Positions 47,190-56,700 of a stretch of DNA of 64,000 nucleotides are shown here, piece by piece. The notes under the pieces were generated by a model that was not told the origin of the DNA, did not search any database, and saw nothing but the letters and a program-made list of their open reading frames with translations. Within the stretch, counting starts at the first letter, position 1; each line of letters opens with the position of its first letter. This DNA comes from Erinaceus europaeus (Eukaryota; Chordata; Mammalia; Eulipotyphla; Erinaceidae), in the NCBI RefSeq assembly GCF_950295315.1, contig NC_080164.1, positions 56,745,296-56,809,295 on the forward strand, written 5' to 3'. A program made the translations under genes and the position numbers.

Positions 47190-47990
47190 AAACATAAATA
47201 AATATTTTTCTTCATATATATAGTAAGTATATATGATACTAGTACTTAGCCTTTTTCACTTAATATGCTAGAGATAGATCTATATCAGTATGTACAGAGC
47301 ATCCTTATTCTTTTTATACTATTACCTTGCTCAATATTACACAGACATATTTTATTTAACCAGTATACTATTTATGGGTAGTTAGGTTATTTTTAGTATT
47401 TTGTTACTACAAATCATGCTATAAAACATATATTTATACTGACATCATACTGCATTTGTCTTGGTATATCTGTAAGACAAATTCCTAGAAATATTATGGA
47501 AGGGTATATGTTTATATCATCTTCAGTTTTAATAGATCTTGTTGGACTGCTTGCCCCAGAGAACACACCAAGCTATATTCCCTCCAACAGTGCATGCATG
47601 CCAGTATTGCTCTCATTCTTCCCTACTTTCCTCCTTTCCTATCCCCCTTTTATTTCCTTTTCCTCTACCATAGTTTTTTCCTCTTCCTTCTTTCTTCTTT
47701 CCCTTCTCTACTTCTCTTCTCTTCTACCACCTTGCCCTTTCTCTCTCCCACACTCCTAGAGAGAAAATCCTATAAATTTCAGCACAGGAAAAAAAATCAC
47801 AAATCCAGGAAAAATTTAAAAGAAAAAAGAAAAGAATGCCAGCTTCTTCCTGCTCACCACAGCTTGTTACTGTTTCTTTTCTGGCTGCCAATCTGATAAA
47901 TGGGAAGACATTCTTGTGGTAGTTCTAATTTGCATTTTCACAGAAATATTGAAAACATTAGAAAAAAATTCCCTACTTTTTATCCAGCAA
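47190..47990 (-). mobile_element. Old L1M remnant, antisense
   Basis: 'cagtatgtacagagcatcct', 'tatttatgggtagttaggtt', 'gttactacaaatcatgctat', 'tatctgtaagacaaattcct' and, after a CT-rich stretch (47600-47760), 'tgccaatctgataaatggga' and 'tagttctaatttgcattttc'. These follow in order the antisense of the L1M 3' region. Confidence 0.7.
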
Positions 47991-48011
47991 AGTCATACAC
48001 ATATTGATTTA

Positions 48012-48640
48012 CTCTTTTAAAATTGTATTTATAAAATAAAAACTAAAAAATATTGACACGATCATAGGATAGGAGGGGTACAATTTTACAAGATTCCTAC
48101 CACTAGAGTTGCCTATCCCATTCCGTTCCTTGAAAGCTTTCCTATTCTTTTTCCCTCTGGGAGTATGGACCCAAGGTCATTATGGGGTGCAGAAGGTGGA
48201 AGGTCTGGCTTCTGTAATTGCTTCTCCTTGAACATGGACATTGGCAGGTCAGTCCATACTCCCAGACCATCTATATCTTTCCCTAGTGGGGCAGAGCTCT
48301 GGAGAGGTGGGGATCCAGAGTAAGTGGCTCCAGGAAGTCAGGTTGGCATTGTGGTAGCATCTGCAACTTGGTGTCTGAAAATGCGTTAAGATATGAAGAA
48401 GAACCAATTGTTTAATAATCAGGAACCTAAAGGTAAGAATACAGCAGATAAGATTTGGGGTTTCCATTATGGAAAAAGCTAATAGGTTTATTTTAGGTGT
48501 ATTCCAAGGGGCCCACTACTTTACTAATTTTTGCCTGAGCCTGACAGCAAACATGCAGGTGGAACAAAGGTATTGACTGGGGAGATGTTGTCAGAGTTCT
48601 GATTTCACTCTTGTTCTTTCTGACTTCTACCTGCAGCTAT
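48012..48640 (-). mobile_element. Family X copy, antisense, second longest
   Basis: 'gggagtatggacccaaggtc', 'ggcttctgtaattgcttctc', 'ggcaggtcagtccatactcc', 'agcatctgcaacttggtgtc' and 'gggcccactac' run parallel to 27262-28190. Confidence 0.75.
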
Positions 48641-48694
48641 GAAAATTGAACACTTGCAATATTCAAATACTAGTCCTTCCTCTAGATCTTCATT

Positions 48695-48922
48695 TTTAAA
48701 AAATTTTTATTTATAAATGGAAATATTGACAAGACCATAGGATAAAAGGGATGCATTTCCACACAATGCTCAGCCCCAGAGCTCCATATCCAATCCCCTC
48801 CCTTGATAGCTTCCCTATTCTTTATGCCTCAGGGAGTATGGACCCAAGATCATTGCAGGGTGCAGAAGGTGGTCTGGCTTCTGTAATTGCTTCTCCACTG
48901 AACATGGGAATTGGCAAGCAAG
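48695..48922 (-). mobile_element. Family X copy, antisense
   Basis: 'attgacaagaccataggata', 'tagcttccctattctttatg', 'gggagtatggacccaagatc' and 'ggcttctgtaattgcttctc'. It lies 55 bp from the previous copy, in the same orientation, and is shorter. Confidence 0.75.
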
Positions 48923-48964
48923 TTGAAAAACTTAAAAAGATACCTTAAAGTACCTAATCTACTA

Positions 48965-49006
48965 ATCTACTTATAAGTATCTACTTGTAAGTATCTACTT
49001 ATAAGT
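48965..49006 (+). repeat. Three-copy 14-bp repeat with palindromic core
   Basis: atctactt(a/g)taagt occurs three times head to tail. The first and third copies contain the perfect 10-bp palindrome acttataagt. Confidence 0.95.
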
Positions 49007-49121
49007 AGATACCCTTCTCACCTGCCTCCTATTACACATCCCTCAGTCACTCCAAAGTTAACCTTGTCAGACAAAGTAAGCACTACAAAAGCTGAATAAG
49101 GGCAAGAGACTGGCATACTTT

Positions 49122-49670
49122 TAAAAAATATTTATTTATTTATTCCCTTTTGTTGCCCTTGTTGTTTTATTGTTGTAGTTATTGTTGTTGTTGTTATTGA
49201 TGTTGTTGTGTTGGATAGGACAGAGAGAAATGGAGAGAGGAGGGGAAGAAAGAGAGAGGGAGGGAGTCAGGTAGTAGCGCAGTGGGTTAAGCGCACGTGG
49301 CACAAAACACAAGGATCCCAGTTTGAGCCCCTGGCTCCCCACCTGCAGGGGAGTTGCTTCACAGGCAGTGAAGTAGGTCTGCAGGTGTCTATCTTTCTCT
49401 TCCCATCTCTGTCTTCCCCTCCTCTCTCCATTTCTCTCTGTCCTGTCCAACAACGACAGCAATAATAACCACAGCAATAAAACAACAAGGACAACAGAAG
49501 GGAATAAATAAATATAAAAAAAGAGAGGGGGAGAGAAGGATAGACACCTGAAGATCTGCTTCACCACCTGTGAAGTGACTCCCCTGTAGATGGGGAGCCA
49601 GGTACTCAAATCGGGATCCTTGGGCTTTGCGCCACGTGTGCTTAACCCACTGCGCTACCATCAGACTCCT
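49122..49670 (-). mobile_element. SINE-2 retroposon with 16-bp TSD, containing a nested inverted SINE-2
   Basis: The outer antisense copy spans 49122-49261 and 49525-49670. Exact duplication gagactggcatacttt at 49106-49121 and 49671-49686. Inner element listed separately. Confidence 0.93.
49262..49524 (+). mobile_element. SINE-2 retroposon nested head-on in SINE-2
   Basis: 'gggagtcaggtagtagcgca', 'agtttgagcccctggctccc', 'gtccaacaacgacagcaata' and 'agggaataaataaatataaa'. The flanking aaagagag(a/g)ggg repeats show insertion in the GA-rich body of the outer copy. Confidence 0.9.
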
Positions 49671-49886
49671 GAGACTGGCATACTTTAATGGTCACTCTTT
49701 TGTCCTCGTCAGGGAGTCCTGGGATTCTCACACAAACATGATCGGCCTACACCTCTAACAGTACCCTCTAGCCACTGTCACTGGTTATCTTCATTTTTGT
49801 TTCCCAGACAATGATTTTCATTGATGTGAGTTGCTTTCTTCTGCATCATCAATCTTCTCCTCTTTAATAGTCTGTTCATTGATTTT

Positions 49887-50145
49887 CTTTATATTATTAT
49901 TATTAATATTATTATTATCTTTATTGGGGGATTAATGGTTAACAGTCAACAGTAACAGTTTGTACATATGTAACATTTTTCAGTTTTTTCACATAACAAT
50001 TTAGTCCCCACTAGGTCCTCCTCTGACATCAAGTTCCAGTACCTGAACCCTCCCCTCCCCCTACCCCAGAGTCTTTTACTTTGGTGTAATACACCAATTC
50101 CAATCTAAGTTCTGCTTAGTGTTTTCTTATTTTTCAACTTCTTTT
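49887..50145 (-). mobile_element. L1 3'-UTR fragment, antisense (first of three)
   Basis: 'atctttattgggggattaat', 'gtacatatgtaacatttttc' and 'agagtcttttactttggtgt', ending at 'ccaatctaagttctgcttag'. 5'-truncated L1 with an (ATT)n-rich tail side at 49895-49920. Confidence 0.8.
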
Positions 50146-50159
50146 TTATTATTAGTGAT

Positions 50160-50530
50160 TTATATCTTTTTAAAATTTCTTTATTGGGGGATTAATGTTT
50201 TACAGTTGACAGTAAATACAATAGTTTGTACATGTGTAACATTTATAATTTTTCCACACAACAATACAATCCCCACTAGGTCCTCTGGCATCCTGTTCTA
50301 GGATCTGAACTCCCCCCACCCACCCACTCACCCCAGAGTCTTTTACTTTGATGCAGTACACCAACTCCGGTCGAAGTTCTGCTTAGTGTTTACTCTTCTG
50401 ATCTTGTTTTTCAACTTCTGCCTCTGAATGAGATCATTCTATATTCATCCTTCTGTTTCTGACTTATTTCACTTAGCATGATTTCTTCAAGCTCCATCCA
50501 AGATGGGCTTAAAATGGTGAAATCACCATT
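50160..50530 (-). mobile_element. L1 3'-UTR fragment, antisense (second of three)
   Basis: Same start ('aaatttctttattgggggat') and extends to 'caagctccatccaagatggg' and 'tgaaatcaccattttt'. Diverged by many single-base changes from the third copy, so not a recent duplication. Confidence 0.8.
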
Positions 50531-50876
50531 TTTTAAAATTTCTTTATTGGGGAATTAATGTTTTACATTCCACAGTAAATACAATAGCTTGTACATGCAT
50601 AACATTTCCCAGTTTTTCATATAACATTATAACCCCCACTAGGTCCTCTGTTATCCTCTTCGGACCTGTATTCTATCCCCCACCCACCCCAGGGTCTTTT
50701 ACTTTGGTGCAATATGCCAATTCCAATTCAGGTTCTACTTGTGTTTTCTCTTCTGATCTTGTTTTTCAACTTCTTCTTGAGAGTGAGATCATACCATATT
50801 CATCCTTCTGTTTCTGACTTATTTCACTTAACATGATTTTTTCAAGCTCCATCCAAGATGGGGTGAAAATGGGGAA

Positions 50877-51768
50877 GTCACCATTTTTTATAGCTGAGTA
50901 GTATTGCATTGTGAATATATATACCACAACTTGCTCAGCCACTCATCTATTGTTGAGTTAGGTTGCTTCTAGGTTTTGGCTATTACAAATTGTGCTGATA
51001 AGAACATATGTGTACACAGATTTTTTGGGATGGTTGTGTTGGGTTCCTTAGGATATATCCCCCGGAGAGGAATTGCAGGATCATAGGGTAGGTCTATTTC
51101 TAGCCTTCTGAGAGTTCTCCAAACAGAGGTTGGGCCAATTTACATTCCCACCAGCAGTGCAGGAGGGTTCTTTCCATAACCTCTCCAACATTTGCTGCTG
51201 TTACCTTTTCTGATGTATGACATTCTCACAGGAGTGAAGTGGTATCTCATTATTGTCCTTATTTGCATTTCTCTGACAATCAAAGACTTGGAGCATTTTT
51301 TCATGTGTTTCTCGGCATTTTGGGTCTCTTCTGTGGTGAATATTCTGTCCATGTCCTCTCCCCATTTGGGGGCTGGATTATTTGTTTTCTTGTTATTGAG
51401 TTTGGCAAGGTCTTTGTATATTTTGGTTATTAAACTCATGCCTGATGTATGGCATGTAAAGATCTTCTCCCATTCTGTGAAGGGTCTCTTGGTTTGGTAG
51501 TGGTTTCTTTTGCTGTGCAGAAGCTTTTTAATTTGATGTAGTCCCATAGGTATATACTTGCCTTAGTCTTCTTTGTAATTGGATTCGTTTCATTGAAGAT
51601 GCCTTTAAAATGTATGCGGAAAAGAGTTCTGCCAATATTTTCCTCTAAGTATCTGATAGTTTCTGGTCTAACATCCAAGTCCTTGATCCACTTGGAATTT
51701 ACTTTTGTATTTGGTGAAATATAGTAGTTCAGTTTTAAAATCACCATGTTTACTCTGAAAATGTCCAA
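50877..51768 (-). pseudogene. L1 ORF2 C-terminal remnant
   Basis: Two overlapping frames (51436-51768 and 51140-51547) carry typical L1 ORF2 C-terminal sequence: 'SKWIKDLDVRPETIRYLEEN', 'LKSFCTAKETTTK', 'KKTNNPAPKWGEDMDRIF' and 'REMQIRTIMRYHFTPVRMS'. The frame changes around 51440-51540. The Cys-rich C-terminal segment (KCWRGYGKNPP) is present. Nonfunctional by frameshift and by loss of the polymerase domain. Confidence 0.85.
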
Positions 51769-52654
51769 TAGTTTTAGTTTATCTGTATCTTCTGTTAGCT
51801 CCTTTGTTTCTTTATTGATTTTCTGCCTGGATGATCTGTCAAGTTAAGAAAGTGGGTTATTTAAGTCCCCTACTATTAATATGTTGCTGTTTATATATTG
51901 CTATAGCTCTTTCAGTAGATGGTTGATATATTTAGATGGCCTCTCCTTCAGTGCTTAGATGTTGATAATCATTAAATCCTCTTGAATTTTTGATCCTCTG
52001 AACACTAAGTAATGTCCATCCCTATCTTTTTACATTTTATTTATTTTAAGGTCTATTATTATGTCAGATATGAACATAGCTGTTCCTGCCCTTTTTTGTG
52101 TGTGTGTGGTCCATTGGCTTGTATGGTAGTTTTCCATCCTTTCACTTTGAGTCTGTGTTTATCTTGTTGAGTTAGGTGGGATTCCTGCAGATAACATATG
52201 GTTGAGTTGTGTTTTCTGATCCATCTTCCTACTCTGTGCCTTTTAATAGGTGAATTCGGGTCATTGACATATATTCATGTTATAGATTGAAAATATTTTA
52301 ATGTCACTATTGTAGATTTTTAGAGTGTTCTGATATATGGCATGTTTATGGTGATCTGATTGTTTATAGGAGACCTTTCATAACTTCTTTCAGGGCAGGC
52401 TTGGTGATAGTTGATTCTTTCAGCTGTCACTTGTCTGAGAAGGTTTTTATGCCTCCATCTGGTCTGAATGACAGTCTAGCAGGATACAGTAGTGTTGGCT
52501 GAAAGCCTTTCTTATTGAATACTTAATAGATATCTTGCCATCCTCTTCTGGCCTGTAGTGCTTGTGTGGAGAAGTTTGCAGCTAATCTTATAGGTTTTCC
52601 TCTGTAGGTGACTCTTTATTTTTCTCTTGCTGCCTGCAGGATCCTTTCTTTGTG
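51769..52654 (-). pseudogene. L1 ORF1 end and ORF2 endonuclease start, remnant
   Basis: Antisense sequence runs parallel to 62300-63210 of the second L1: 'gggcaggcttggtgatagtt', 'gtctgagaaggtttttatgc', 'tagtttccatccttcactt'-like and 'ctctttcagtagatggttga'. Full of stops and indels. It shows that the element once contained the ORF1-ORF2 junction. Confidence 0.7.
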
Positions 52655-53109
52655 GGGCAAGCTCTGGATGGCCTGTCTTGACCACCCCATGCCCACCAGT
52701 CTGTTGACCACCAGAGAGGTGTCCTAGAGAAGGAGGAGAACAGGCTGCAGTGGGGGTGAGTGCACAGAATGACCACTCTGGAAACTATGGCAGGTGGAAT
52801 TGTGTTTATTGTGTTTCATGGAGGTATTGTTCTACTCAAACAAGCAGGAAGAAAAAAGTAAGTATGGTCAGACCAATCATTGTAAAGGTCAATATCGTGA
52901 AGCAGGATCAAGCTGGGAACAGGGAAGTTATGGTCTTATCAGGAACTGGCTGGGGCAAAGGTTGATGAAATTTCAACAATTAAGCTATTGAGGAATTTCC
53001 ACACGCTTTTGCCTGCGGGAAATGAAAACTTAATAATCTGTGCAGAAGTTTTGGTAAACAGCTCCTGCCCTTGGGACAGGTGCAGAATGCTGGCAACCAG
53101 GCCAGCTGA
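52655..53109. other. Unassigned segment between L1 and the left LTR
   Basis: About 455 bp that matches neither the L1 nor the retroviral LTR nor any SINE seen here. Its last bases before the LTR are 'ccagctga', which are not repeated at the other end of the retroviral block. Confidence 0.45.
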
Positions 53110-53566
53110 TGTTGTAGAGCAAGATATTGTAGTGCGCAGGTTGCAGAGAAGAGAGAGAGAGAGGGTCCGGAGCGAAGAGGAAACACAAATCTTTATTCGC
53201 GCTGGCACCTCAGAGTTGGGTGTTAGAGAAGCAGGTTGGGCCATGTGGAGGTAGAGAAAATGGCGTGAAGCGCTGGCAAGAGAGCGAGGTGCGGAAAATG
53301 AAGGGTTTTTATAGGAGTAGCTTTCGCGAGAATGGGAAGGGGGAGGAGTAACCATAGCACTCCAGGATAGGATGATAACTCTCATGAGAATGGGAGGGGG
53401 GAGGAGTAACCAGAGCACTCTAGATATCGCGGAGATATAGACAATGTCCTGAGGGCACAACATGGCTGAACAGGCACTCTGAGAATGTCCCAACTCTCCA
53501 GGGAACTAGCAGTAGCCTGAGGGGACAACATGGCAGATGTGACTGCATTGGCACAATTTCCCAGCA
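53110..53566 (-). mobile_element. 3' LTR (LTR-A)
   Basis: Plus-strand ends are TGTT... at 53110 and ...AGCA at 53566, so TG...CA ends, 457 bp. It directly adjoins a purine tract on the minus strand (53567-53585), the position of a retroviral polypurine tract. Minus-strand TATA-like TATAAAAA lies at 53313-53306 and AATAAA at 53197-53192, so U3, R and U5 are in proper order. U3 contains two approximately 50-bp direct repeats (53319-53428) and a repeated 'cctgaggg(c/g)acaacatggc' at about 53449 and 53517. Confidence 0.8.
53306..53313 (-). promoter_or_regulatory. LTR-A TATA box
   Basis: TATAAAAA on the minus strand, about 110 bases ahead of the AATAAA signal at 53197-53192. This is the expected spacing for a U3 promoter. 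Confidence 0.6.
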
Positions 53567-53585
53567 TCTCCCCCTTTCCTTTTAT
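53567..53585 (-). other. Polypurine tract
   Basis: The minus strand reads as a run of A and G, AAAAGGAAAGGGGGAGA, ending immediately at the LTR. Family knowledge: this primes plus-strand DNA synthesis. Confidence 0.8.
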
Positions 53586-54297
53586 CTAATGCCCAGGGCA
53601 ACAGTGTGTAAAGTCTATGAACTACTCAGGGTCAGTCTATGAAAAACCAGCAACATGAAGGGAAGGAAGCTGCTGTAAAATTGTCTAAAGTGTCCAAAGG
53701 GTATACCAGCAAGTCCGATAGAAGTCTCAGTCCAAAGTAGGCGACTAGGGGGAGAAATGGCAGGGGATGAAATGCTGCATGAGGAAGGTCAGCCTCTGGA
53801 ATTCTGCTTTTCTGTAGATTGTGGGCTGGAACCGCCAAAACGTGACAGGTCAAAGCAAAAGCAGGAAAGGCAGACAGGCAGTAAAAAGGTTCTGTCCTTG
53901 GAGTCTGCAAATCAGATTCTTCAGATCGCGTCAGGTGACATCTAGGATTTCGGGGGGTGTGCCACTGTAGTCGTGCCATCTAGTGGGTGATGTCAGGGTG
54001 TGCAGGGGTCCAGATGTTTTTTTTCTGGGATTCCTGTGGAAGAAACATAAACAATCTGCTTCTCGTGATTATCAGGGCATCTGATTTGAATGCTTTATAG
54101 AAAAAGAGGTTTGGTGCCTTGACCAACTGAGTATTGGGGGATGTATCTTTCCTATTCATTTATGATTATATTTTATATTATTTGTCATGGTAGTCAGCCG
54201 TTTATCTGGAAGGTCCTGGGTGATTCATGGGAAAAACGGCCTTATCTTTTAACAAAGACTCTAAGGTGTAGGGAAGCGGGAACTATCTTATCCCTTT
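53586..54297 (-). other. Retroviral 3' internal remnant, noncoding
   Basis: No env domain, transmembrane segment or fusion-peptide pattern can be recognised. The 115-codon minus frame at 53632-53979 resembles nothing I know. Given its place between polypurine tract and pol it should be env or 3' untranslated sequence, but identity is not shown. Confidence 0.45.
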
Positions 54298-54575
54298 TTT
54301 TTTTTTTTTGTATCTTGCCTTTTGTTGCCCTAGTTGTTCTTGTTGTAATTATATTGTTGTTATTGCTGATATTGTGGTTGTTGGATAGAACAGAGAGAAA
54401 TGGAGAGAGGAGGGAAAGACAGAGGGAGAGAAAGATACCTGTAGACCTGCTTCACCGCCTGTGAAGTGATTCCCCTGCAGGTGAGGAGCCAGGGGCTCAA
54501 ACTGGGATCCTCAAGCCAGTTCTTGCACTTAGCGCCACCTGTGCTAAACCCGCTGTGCCACCGCCCAATTCCCAG
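54298..54575 (-). mobile_element. SINE-2 retroposon inside the provirus, antisense
   Basis: Poly-T at 54297-54309, 'gccttttgttgccctagttg', 'gacctgcttcaccgcctgtg' and 'gctgtgccaccgcccaattc'. ggaactatc is repeated on both sides. Confidence 0.9.
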
Positions 54576-55011
54576 GAACTATCGTTTAACATAAACTCTA
54601 TGGCCATGCCAATAGCAACCTTGAGGGCACATGTGGCTCCCCACATGTCCCGCTGTCTTATATCATGTTTTGATGTTTGGCAGACTTTGTTTTGTGGCAG
54701 GGTGGACTGTGCCTGTCTTAGGTTGGGGATCAGCCTTCCGTCTTACCCGTCATTGGAACACCTGGTCATTTTTGCCCAGTAGTACCAGATGCCCTGACTT
54801 AGGTTGACTGGATAGTGCTAGTTTCCTCTTACCTGTCATTGGCTAGCCAGCCCTCTACATGGTGGATGTTCTGATGGAGGGGGGCAAATCCTCCACAGCA
54901 ACTCAATATTCTGCCATGTCCAGCCTATGATAGTGGGTTTGTATAGGTTGCATCTTTATGGCATCAATCTGTTGCCACAAAAGGCCATGAGCTTGTTAAG
55001 AATTATAGGAC
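54576..55011 (-). other. Unassigned retroviral internal remnant
   Basis: About 435 bp between two SINEs. No intact frame. Minus-strand translation is broken every 20-40 codons and shows no motif I can name. It may be env or 3' pol decay. Confidence 0.4.
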
Positions 55012-55156
55012 TGTGGTCCGGGAGGTGGTGCAGTGACTAAAGCCTTGGACTCTTAAGCATGAGGTCCTGAGTTTGATCCCTGGCAGCACATGTACCAGAG
55101 TGAGTCTGGTTCTTTCTCTCTTTCTCATTAATAAATAAATTTAAAATGTTGAAAAA
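55012..55156 (+). mobile_element. SINE-4 retroposon with 14-bp TSD inside the provirus
   Basis: Head 'gtccgggaggtggtgcagtg', B box 'gagtttgatccctgg', 'gcagcacatgtaccagagtg' and (AAAT) tail. Exact duplication aagaattataggac at 54998-55011 and 55157-55170. This copy is a good reference for the family. Confidence 0.93.
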
Positions 55157-55268
55157 AAGAATTATAGGACCTATTGTGAGCAGAAGAAGTAAAACAAGCT
55201 AGGGTCCCACAACTAAGGGTATACAGGTAAGGAAGGGGGAATGTATCCATTGATATGAAGAGGTAGGA

Positions 55269-55480
55269 TCATATCTCAAGTCTAAGGGAAGCAGTCAGTG
55301 GGTGTGATGTCCAGGGGAACAGCCATTTGTCTTTGGGGGTAGTAAAGGATGTCCGTGGCATGTGTGATGTTATAAAGGGGAACATCTTTAAATTGTTGGC
55401 TGACAAAGGCAGGCCTATGGTGGCAAGACAAGATACACCAGTTAAGTTTACAAGAATATGTGAATGTTGGTAATTCACAT
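55269..55480 (-). pseudogene. Second, degraded integrase-core fragment
   Basis: Plus-strand 55325-55420 aligns with 56255-56350 inside the main integrase: 'catctttaaattgttggctg' against 'aatctttaaattgtttgctg', with flanking matches (g(t/c)ggtatgagtaatgtt-like). On the minus strand the shared peptide is QFKD followed by NITH(A/T)T, the segment after the second catalytic Asp. Same orientation as the main copy but about 0.9 kb further downstream, so a single provirus cannot explain both. Confidence 0.7.
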
Positions 55481-55876
55481 AGGTTGGATATGGAGGAACT
55501 TCTTACAGTTTAATACCTTACCATATGAACAGATGATTCCTCATATGAAGGCTTGATAGCTGTAATCACTTACTTGTGAAAAACAATAAAACATGTAACA
55601 AGTTAGAGGTTTACTATAATTGACTTTGGACTATAAGCAGACTCATGTTACTTAGAGAGTTAATGCATGTTAGTAACAATGGTTTTAACATTTAGAGTAC
55701 TTCTGAACAGATGGGTCATACAAAAATTTTTGGTCATTCAGCACACTCACTCACAAAACACAACTGGCCATTCATAACATAAGACATTCAGGGAAGGGGT
55801 AGGAGAGAGGGCTCTGTGAGCCAACTTTTGTAGGTTCTGCCATGTCATATTATGGATCCTGGGATGTATCCTGCAT
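55481..55876 (-). other. Junction region downstream of integrase
   Basis: About 400 bp with no open frame beyond a continuation of the pol end. It probably contains the junction of the two proviral parts. No SINE or L1 sequence found. Confidence 0.45.
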
Positions 55877-56700
55877 CTAGTCCTCTTGTGTTTCTTGTTC
55901 TTCAGGGATAACAGTGCCATCATGAGGGTATTGTCGGACATGGCGGGCAGGAACCCAGACAGGTTTAGAGTAATTAAGAGGGAAAATACATGCAAAACCT
56001 CTTCCCATGGTCAATAGAGGGTCAGGCCCTTTCCAAATTTTATCAAGTGGGTCTTTCCATTTGACCTTAATAGATGGGAGAGTAGATGGTGTTTGCCAGT
56101 GAAGAATAATAGGGGGTAAGTCCGAGTTATTGTAAATATTAAAGAGATTTAACGTAGTTAAGGCATTTGCTAGCTTGATATTGGGGGGATACATTCCTCC
56201 TTTATCTTTATTCAATTGAGCCTTAAAAGTTTGATGGACCCTCTCGACAATGCCTTGTCCCTATGGATTATAGGGAATGCCTGTGGTATGAGTAATGTTC
56301 CAGAGGGAACAAAAATCTTTAAATTGTTTGCTGGTAAACGCTGGTCCACGGTCAGTTTTCACTTGAAGAGGTAAGTCCATCACAGCAAAACAGGAGAGCA
56401 TGTGGCTTATAAACTTTTTAGAGCTTTCTCCTGTCTGAGCTGTTGCCCACATAAATTTAGAAAAGGTATCAATTGAGACAAACACATATTTTTGTTTGCC
56501 AAAGTTTGGTATGTGGGTGACATCAATTTGCCAAATAGCATTAGCTTTTAAGCCTTGGGGGTTAACACCAAGAGTCTGAATAGCAGGTGTTTTTATGAGA
56601 CTTGCACAGGAAGAGCATATGGATATGTTTTAATTGTGGTAACGGAACATCAGGAAATCGAGCTTGAAGGCCTTTAAGATTAACATGGGTTAGAGAATGG
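55877..56700 (-). pseudogene. pol: Endogenous retroviral integrase (pol 3' part)
   Basis: Order on the minus strand: zinc-binding N-terminus with HSLTH (HX3H) near 56690 and CSSC (CX2C) near 56620; catalytic core with first Asp in WQIDVTH (about 56525), second Asp in VKTDRGPAF (about 56355) and Glu in IVERVHQ (about 56243); C-terminal DNA-binding part with KWKDPLDKIWKGPDPLL and VWVPARHVR (56100-55930). The triad is preserved. Breaks: a frame change between the two halves of the zinc finger near 56625, and an in-frame TAG at 56263-56261 between the second Asp and Glu. Confidence 0.85.

Larger units (their letters stand above)
50531..52654 (-). mobile_element. L1 with internal deletion, antisense, 5'-truncated
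   Basis: Read leftward: end of ORF1 (52654-52366), spacer, start of ORF2 with part of the endonuclease (about 52305-51769), then a direct jump to the C-terminal part of ORF2 (51768-50877), then the 3' UTR (50876-50531). Reverse transcriptase is absent. The element stops abruptly at 52654 inside ORF1, matching position 63210 of the right-hand L1. Confidence 0.8.

Noticed and set aside
48965..49006. Possible CRISPR-like array
   Set aside because: The units are 14 bp, contiguous, without spacers, in mammalian DNA.
52939..53493. 184-codon minus-strand open frame
   Set aside because: It lies across LTR-A and its flank, contains the LTR U3 repeats, and shows no protein motif.
53586..55870. Search for an env gene downstream of integrase
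   Set aside because: No surface or transmembrane envelope motif, hydrophobic fusion segment or long frame could be recognised; the interval holds decayed sequence, an integrase scrap and two SINEs.
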